DNA of 64,000 nucleotides from Thalassovita aquimarina (GTDB taxonomy: Bacteria > Pseudomonadota > Alphaproteobacteria > Rhodobacterales > Rhodobacteraceae). Each line of letters starts with the position of its first letter. Position 1 is the first letter of the stretch. Of this stretch, positions 60,700 through 64,000 are shown in pieces. Location: positions 219,674 to 283,673 of the forward strand of contig NZ_JADMKU010000005.1 in the NCBI RefSeq assembly GCF_018219815.1, written 5' to 3'. A model generated the notes under the pieces. The model made no database searches. It was not told the origin of the DNA and saw only the letters and a list, made by a program, of their open reading frames with translations. The position numbers were made by a program, and so were the translations under genes.

Positions 60700-61362
60700 C
60701 TAACCGCGATAGCACCCGACCGCCGCTTCCAGCGCCGCCACATCCGCCGAGGCCAGAACCGGCAGGATCGCCCTGATCTGATCCAGTTCCAGATCCCACC
60801 AGCGCAGCCGCTGCAACAGCGCCGTCACCTCTGGCGCAAAACGGCGCCGCACCGGTTTCGCCGGGTTACCGCCCATCACCATATAGGGATCGACATCGCG
60901 GGCAACAACCGCACCGGCACCGATGATCGCGCCATCACCCACCGTGACACCGGGCAGGATCATCGCATTGTGGCCGATCCACACATCGTTGCCGATCACG
61001 GTGTCGCGCCCGGTGCCGAATTCCTCCGCATAAAGATCCATGCAATCGTGGTTGAACACCGCGAAGGGAAAGGCGGAGAACCAGCGTTTCGGATGATCGG
61101 CCGAGGAGGTAATGAACCTTGTGCCATGGGCGAACTGGCCGAACCTGCCGATGATCAACTTTTCCGGCGCACCGGGATGCAGATAGGGTGCGATCCGGGC
61201 CGCGTAATCATCGACCGGTTCGAAATCGTTGTAATAGGTGAAATCGCCGATCCGGACATTCGGGTGATCGATCACCCGGTTCAGCCAGACGGTATTGGGA
61301 TAGGTGTTTCCATCCGGCAAGCGGATGGAATGGCGCAATGAAGCGTCGAGAAAGGCAGGCAT
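60700..61362 (-). CDS. CatB-like hexapeptide-repeat O-acetyltransferase
   Basis: A 220-residue left-handed beta-helix acetyltransferase of the xenobiotic (CatB/Vat) group. It shows the catalytic His in GTRFITSSADHPKRWFS-type sequence, the repeats IGNDVWIGHNAMILPGVTVGDGAIIGAGAVVARDV and the tail-turn MGGNPAKPVRRRF, which is typical. Related enzymes acetylate chloramphenicol or streptogramins, but chromosomal members of marine bacteria usually have unknown substrates, so resistance is not implied. The ATG at 61362 has AGGAG eight bases upstream. Confidence 0.87.
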   Translation of the reverse strand: MPAFLDASLRHSIRLPDGNTYPNTVWLNRVIDHPNVRIGDFTYYNDFEPVDDYAARIAPYLHPGAPEKLIIGRFGQFAHGTRFITSSADHPKRWFSAFPFAVFNHDCMDLYAEEFGTGRDTVIGNDVWIGHNAMILPGVTVGDGAIIGAGAVVARDVDPYMVMGGNPAKPVRRRFAPEVTALLQRLRWWDLELDQIRAILPVLASADVAALEAAVGCYRG

Positions 61363-61497
61363 AACAGCACTCCTGTCATCATGGGACATGATTGGTTTGA
61401 CTGGATTTGCTGTTACTTGTTCACGACACCCTCCATCGGTTGCCGGCAGGGTAGCGCAGCGCCCCTGCCCTGACAACCGCACACCGGCCGCGCGCGG

Positions 61498-62493
61498 TCA
61501 CTGGGGCCGGTGCCCGCCGCCGATCCATTGCATTCGCCACAGGATCACCAGCTGCAGCAGGAAAATCAGCCCCATCGCAAGGCACAGCCACAAGAACGCG
61601 CTGCTGTCGCCGACCCCCGGCATGCCGCCGACATTCACCCCGAACAACCCGGTCAGGAAACCAAGTGGCAGGAAAATCGCCGACAGGATCGACAGCATGA
61701 ACATGTTGCGGTTCAGCCGGTCGGACAGGTGGCTCGACAATTCTTCGCGCAGGACCGTCGCCTGTTCGCGCAATTCCTCCATGTCTTCCACCACCCGGGT
61801 CATCTTCAGGTGTTCTTCCTCGATTTCCCGCCGCGTGGTCTGGTCGATGAAGCCGAGTTGCGCCTTGCTGATCGCCTCCAGCGCGGCGCGCTGCGGGATC
61901 AGGAAACGCCGGGCTGCGATCACCTGCAGCCGCAAATCGACCACTTCGCGCCCCAGGCTGTTGCCGCTTTCCGCGACCACGCGTTCTTCGAGGTCTTCGG
62001 CCTTCAGGTCCAGGTCCTTCTGGAATTCCGCGATATGGCCGGTGATTTCCTCGATCACGCGCACCAGGAACGCCCCGGCGCTGCCGATACCCTCGCCCGA
62101 ACGCATTGCGGCATCCATCCGGTCGATCACCCGGGTCGGTTTGCGCGAAATCGTCACGATCCTGCGGGCATCGACCCACATCCGGACCGAGATCATGTCT
62201 TCGGGATCTTCGCCTTCGTTGATGTTGACCGAGCGCAGGATCACCATCATGCCATTGCCCAGTACCGTCACCCGGGGTCGGGTGTTGACGTCCAGCAGCG
62301 CCTCGATCGCCTGCGGGTCGAGGTAATCGAGATGCTTGGCGATCCAGTCACCGGCCCTCGGATCGTTGCCATCCAGATGCACCCAAGCGGGCGTTTCTCC
62401 CTGCAACACGCGCAACAGCGCATCTTCGTGCAGCCCGGAGCCCTTTTCCGGCCCATCCAGGGCGTGGGCGAATTTGACGAACGAGGGCAGCAT
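61498..62493 (-). CDS. CorA-superfamily transporter, ZntB-like
   Basis: A 331-residue member of the CorA/ZntB superfamily. A large cytoplasmic funnel domain (about 1-265) with long helices (EVVDLRLQVIAARRFLIPQR, EEEHLKMTRVVEDMEELREQ) precedes two transmembrane helices (about 270-290 and 302-322). The GMN selectivity signature of CorA reads GVNVGG here (in LTGLFGVNVGGMPG), the ZntB-like variant, so zinc rather than magnesium transport is likely. It is a single-gene unit on the minus strand. Confidence 0.9.
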   Translation of the reverse strand: MLPSFVKFAHALDGPEKGSGLHEDALLRVLQGETPAWVHLDGNDPRAGDWIAKHLDYLDPQAIEALLDVNTRPRVTVLGNGMMVILRSVNINEGEDPEDMISVRMWVDARRIVTISRKPTRVIDRMDAAMRSGEGIGSAGAFLVRVIEEITGHIAEFQKDLDLKAEDLEERVVAESGNSLGREVVDLRLQVIAARRFLIPQRAALEAISKAQLGFIDQTTRREIEEEHLKMTRVVEDMEELREQATVLREELSSHLSDRLNRNMFMLSILSAIFLPLGFLTGLFGVNVGGMPGVGDSSAFLWLCLAMGLIFLLQLVILWRMQWIGGGHRPQ

Positions 62494-62572
62494 GCATCGA
62501 CTCCTGCAGGGGTATCCGCAGGCAGGATACTATCGCACTCCTGCTGTTCAAGCACGCTGAACGCGCGTGCCA

Positions 62573-63860
62573 TTACCTGTCTCTAAGTGCACGCGCGTCG
62601 TCACTAAATCCCTCCTCAACCAGATGGGCAATGAACCAGGACTTGTTGCCGTCGGAAATTCCCATCTCTACCGCCCTGCCGAACTGTTCAAGCGCCTCCT
62701 CTTTCTTGTCGAGGTGCACCAGTGCCACTGCCTGATACAGCCGAGCCCATGCATCGGTTTCATCTAGCATGGAGGCCTTCAGCGCCGCATCGAGCGCTGT
62801 CGAAAACCTGTCACTTTCAACCGCGATATATGCCTTTAGACTCCAATTGTCGTTATCCTCAGCATTCAGAGCAATGGCCTTGTCGATAACGCGATCGGCC
62901 GCCTCAACGTCACCATCTTCGAGGAGCAGATCAGCTTCCCAATAATAACTGTAGTCGGAACGTTCCACCTCGTCCGGCATATCACGATACACCGTCAGGG
63001 CGACGCCGATCAGACCCATATCGTTCAACGCCTTGGCTTTGCTGACATACGCAGCTTCTCGCGCCGGATCGGTTTCAATCGCCAATGTCGCATCGCGCAT
63101 GGCCTGAACCCGGCGCCCCATCGCCAACAGAATTCTGCTGCGCTCAACAAGGGCCCAGTAACCATAGCCCGCATCATTGCTCCGATTTGCGAAATCCAGC
63201 GCCTCTTCCAACCGGTCGAGTTTCCGGTGGTTCACCGCCAGCCAGTACAGCGCAAATCCGTAGTTCGGATTGATCTCGACCGCCTGCTTGAACGACGCTA
63301 TCGACGCCTCCAAGTCGCCTTCCGATTTTTGCACCCAACCCTTTTCTGAAAAGGCCCAAGCATAGTCTGGGTCGACGGCTATCGCCATATCCAGCATCTC
63401 TATCGCACTGGCGGCCTGTGTCCGATCATGCCGATAAGTCGCTCCGCCAAGCCCCCCCCAATCCCCCTGCCGAAGGCCATATGTCGACCGCGCGCTGAAA
63501 ATGCTCCTTCGCCGCCGTGTAATTGTCCCTGTCATATTCAAGCCAGCCCAGACCCGAAAACGCGGAGGCATTTCCTGGCGCAAGCGTCAAAATTTGCTGA
63601 TAGCTCTTCTCAGCCTCGGCGTAGTCGCTGAGTTCCCGTTGCGCGTTACCGAGGACGTCCAGCAATCGTATGCGATCCGAGTTGACCAAACGCCTATCTT
63701 TCAGAGCCGCATTACAAATTTCCACCAATTCCTGCCAAGGGCGGTCATTTTCCAGGCAAACGGATTGCAGTGTATCTTCCGAACTGGTGATCAATGGGCG
63801 GGCGACAGCGACGCCCGACAGGCACACAGTAAAAAGCGCAAAAACAAGTCTGAGAACCAT
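62573..63860 (-). pseudogene. TPR-repeat protein gene interrupted by a frameshift
   Basis: Two overlapping frames encode one exported TPR protein. The 5' frame (start about 63860, with GGAG eight bases upstream) has a signal sequence (MVLRLVFALFTVCLSGVAVA) and TPR-like SDYAEAEKSYQQILTLAPGNASAFSGLGWLEYDRDNYTAAKEHFQRAV-type repeats, ending at 63426. The 3' frame continues the repeats (AIAVDPDYAWAFSEKGWVQ, INPNYGFALYWLAVNHRKLD) to 62573. They meet in a run of eight C at 63452-63459 (G8 in the coding strand); removing one G restores a single 428-residue frame. It could be phase variation, a disabled gene or a sequencing error. Confidence 0.75.
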
Positions 63861-63922
63861 TGCGGGCTCCATTCGGCTCAAAATACAACCGAAGAGTAAC
63901 CGCACACCCAGTCAAGGCAATG

Positions 63923-63950
63923 AAAAAGGGCCGCCCATTGGGCGGCCCTT
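63923..63950 (-). terminator. Terminator, probably of tuf
   Basis: AAGGGCCGCCCA (63926-63937) and TGGGCGGCCCTT (63939-63950) form a long GC stem; on the minus strand it ends in TTTTT. It follows the tuf stop codon by 23 bases. Confidence 0.85.
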
Positions 63951-63973
63951 CGGTATTCAGATCAGCGAGTGGA

Positions 63974-64000
63974 TCACGCGATGATTTTCGACACGACGCC
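63974..64000 (-). CDS. tuf: Elongation factor Tu, 3' end only
   Basis: Only the last eight codons and stop lie in the window, reading GVVSKIIA. EF-Tu ends in a sequence of this form (VGAGVVSKII plus one residue), and the strong terminator and nearby tRNA-Trp fit the tuf region. With so few residues this is a probable, not certain, identification. Confidence 0.55.
   Translation of the reverse strand, partial: GVVSKIIA

Noticed and set aside
60700..61362. Chloramphenicol or streptogramin resistance gene
   Set aside because: The hexapeptide acetyltransferase belongs to a broad family; chromosomal context without mobile elements gives no support for drug resistance.
1..64000. Mobile elements, prophage or genomic island
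   Set aside because: No transposase, integrase, phage structural gene, long direct repeat or att-like duplication at tRNA-Trp was seen.

Overview
The window is a continuous stretch of ordinary chromosome from an alphaproteobacterium, most likely a Rhodobacterales (Roseobacter/Rhodobacter-type) marine bacterium. The protein families and gene orders point there: pdxJ-DUF2062-rsh-rpoZ-folK, three adjacent peptide-deformylase genes next to fmt, a CbiG-CobJ fusion, a DUF1013/TrcR regulator, COQ9, a cbtBA pair behind a cobalamin riboswitch, a small 4.5S-type SRP RNA, and high GC with short intergenic gaps. I see no prophage, insertion sequence, CRISPR array or rRNA operon. Species-level placement is not possible from sequence reading alone.

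Layout. 1-4.0 kb (minus): stringent response and housekeeping (pdxJ start, DUF2062, rsh, rpoZ, folK). 4.1-7.4 kb (plus): NYN nuclease, then ispH, a methyltransferase, rnhA and a TRIC-like channel. 7.4-10.3 kb (minus): two small membrane proteins, fmt and three def paralogues, one of which has lost its active-site residues. 10.6-12.1 kb: PatB/MalY lyase and an unknown protein. 12.2-19.0 kb (minus): corrin-ring operon, transcribed DUF6732-cbiX-cobH-cobL-cobI-cobJ-cobM. 19.3-24.4 kb (plus): glutathionyl-hydroquinone reductase, DUF1636-cobC-cbiB, a lytic transglycosylase and a MOSC protein. 24.5-27.9 kb (minus): smc. 28.1-36.7 kb: cobalamin riboswitch-cbtB-cbtA, a second DUF1636 protein, cobW, cobN, a decayed membrane-protein gene and cobO. 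36.8-44 kb: FadR-type regulator, SRPBCC protein, nudC, a nucleotidase, SRP RNA, rsgA, an unusual MBL-fold protein and a tyrosine phosphatase. 44.3-48 kb: dnaX-ybaB-recR and a phosphoesterase. 48-64 kb: ornithine-type decarboxylase with a probable structured leader, TrcR, RNase T2, H-NS, COQ9, rpsU, ald with its Lrp regulator, mscL, tRNA-Trp, a ZntB/CorA transporter, a frameshifted TPR gene and the 3' end of tuf.

The dominant theme is vitamin B12. Seventeen or so genes in four blocks cover cobalt uptake (CbtAB), cobalt handling (CobW and CbiX, both with histidine-rich segments), ring methylation and contraction (CobI, CobJ with CbiG, CobM, CobL, CobH), cobalt insertion (CobN), adenosylation (CobO) and the aminopropanol arm (CobC, CbiB). 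CobS, CobT, CobG/CobZ, CobK, CobB, CobQ and the lower-ligand genes are not in the window. CbiX (early insertion) and CobN (late insertion) occur together, and two small cysteine-motif proteins (DUF1636) accompany the B12 genes.

I do not claim a wholly new system. The most interesting unexplained items are the DUF1636/DUF6732 accessory proteins of the B12 loci, an unclassified folded leader upstream of the corrin operon, a leader of the decarboxylase gene, a pseudo-deformylase, a G8-tract frameshift in a TPR gene, and several clean inverted repeats in promoter regions.
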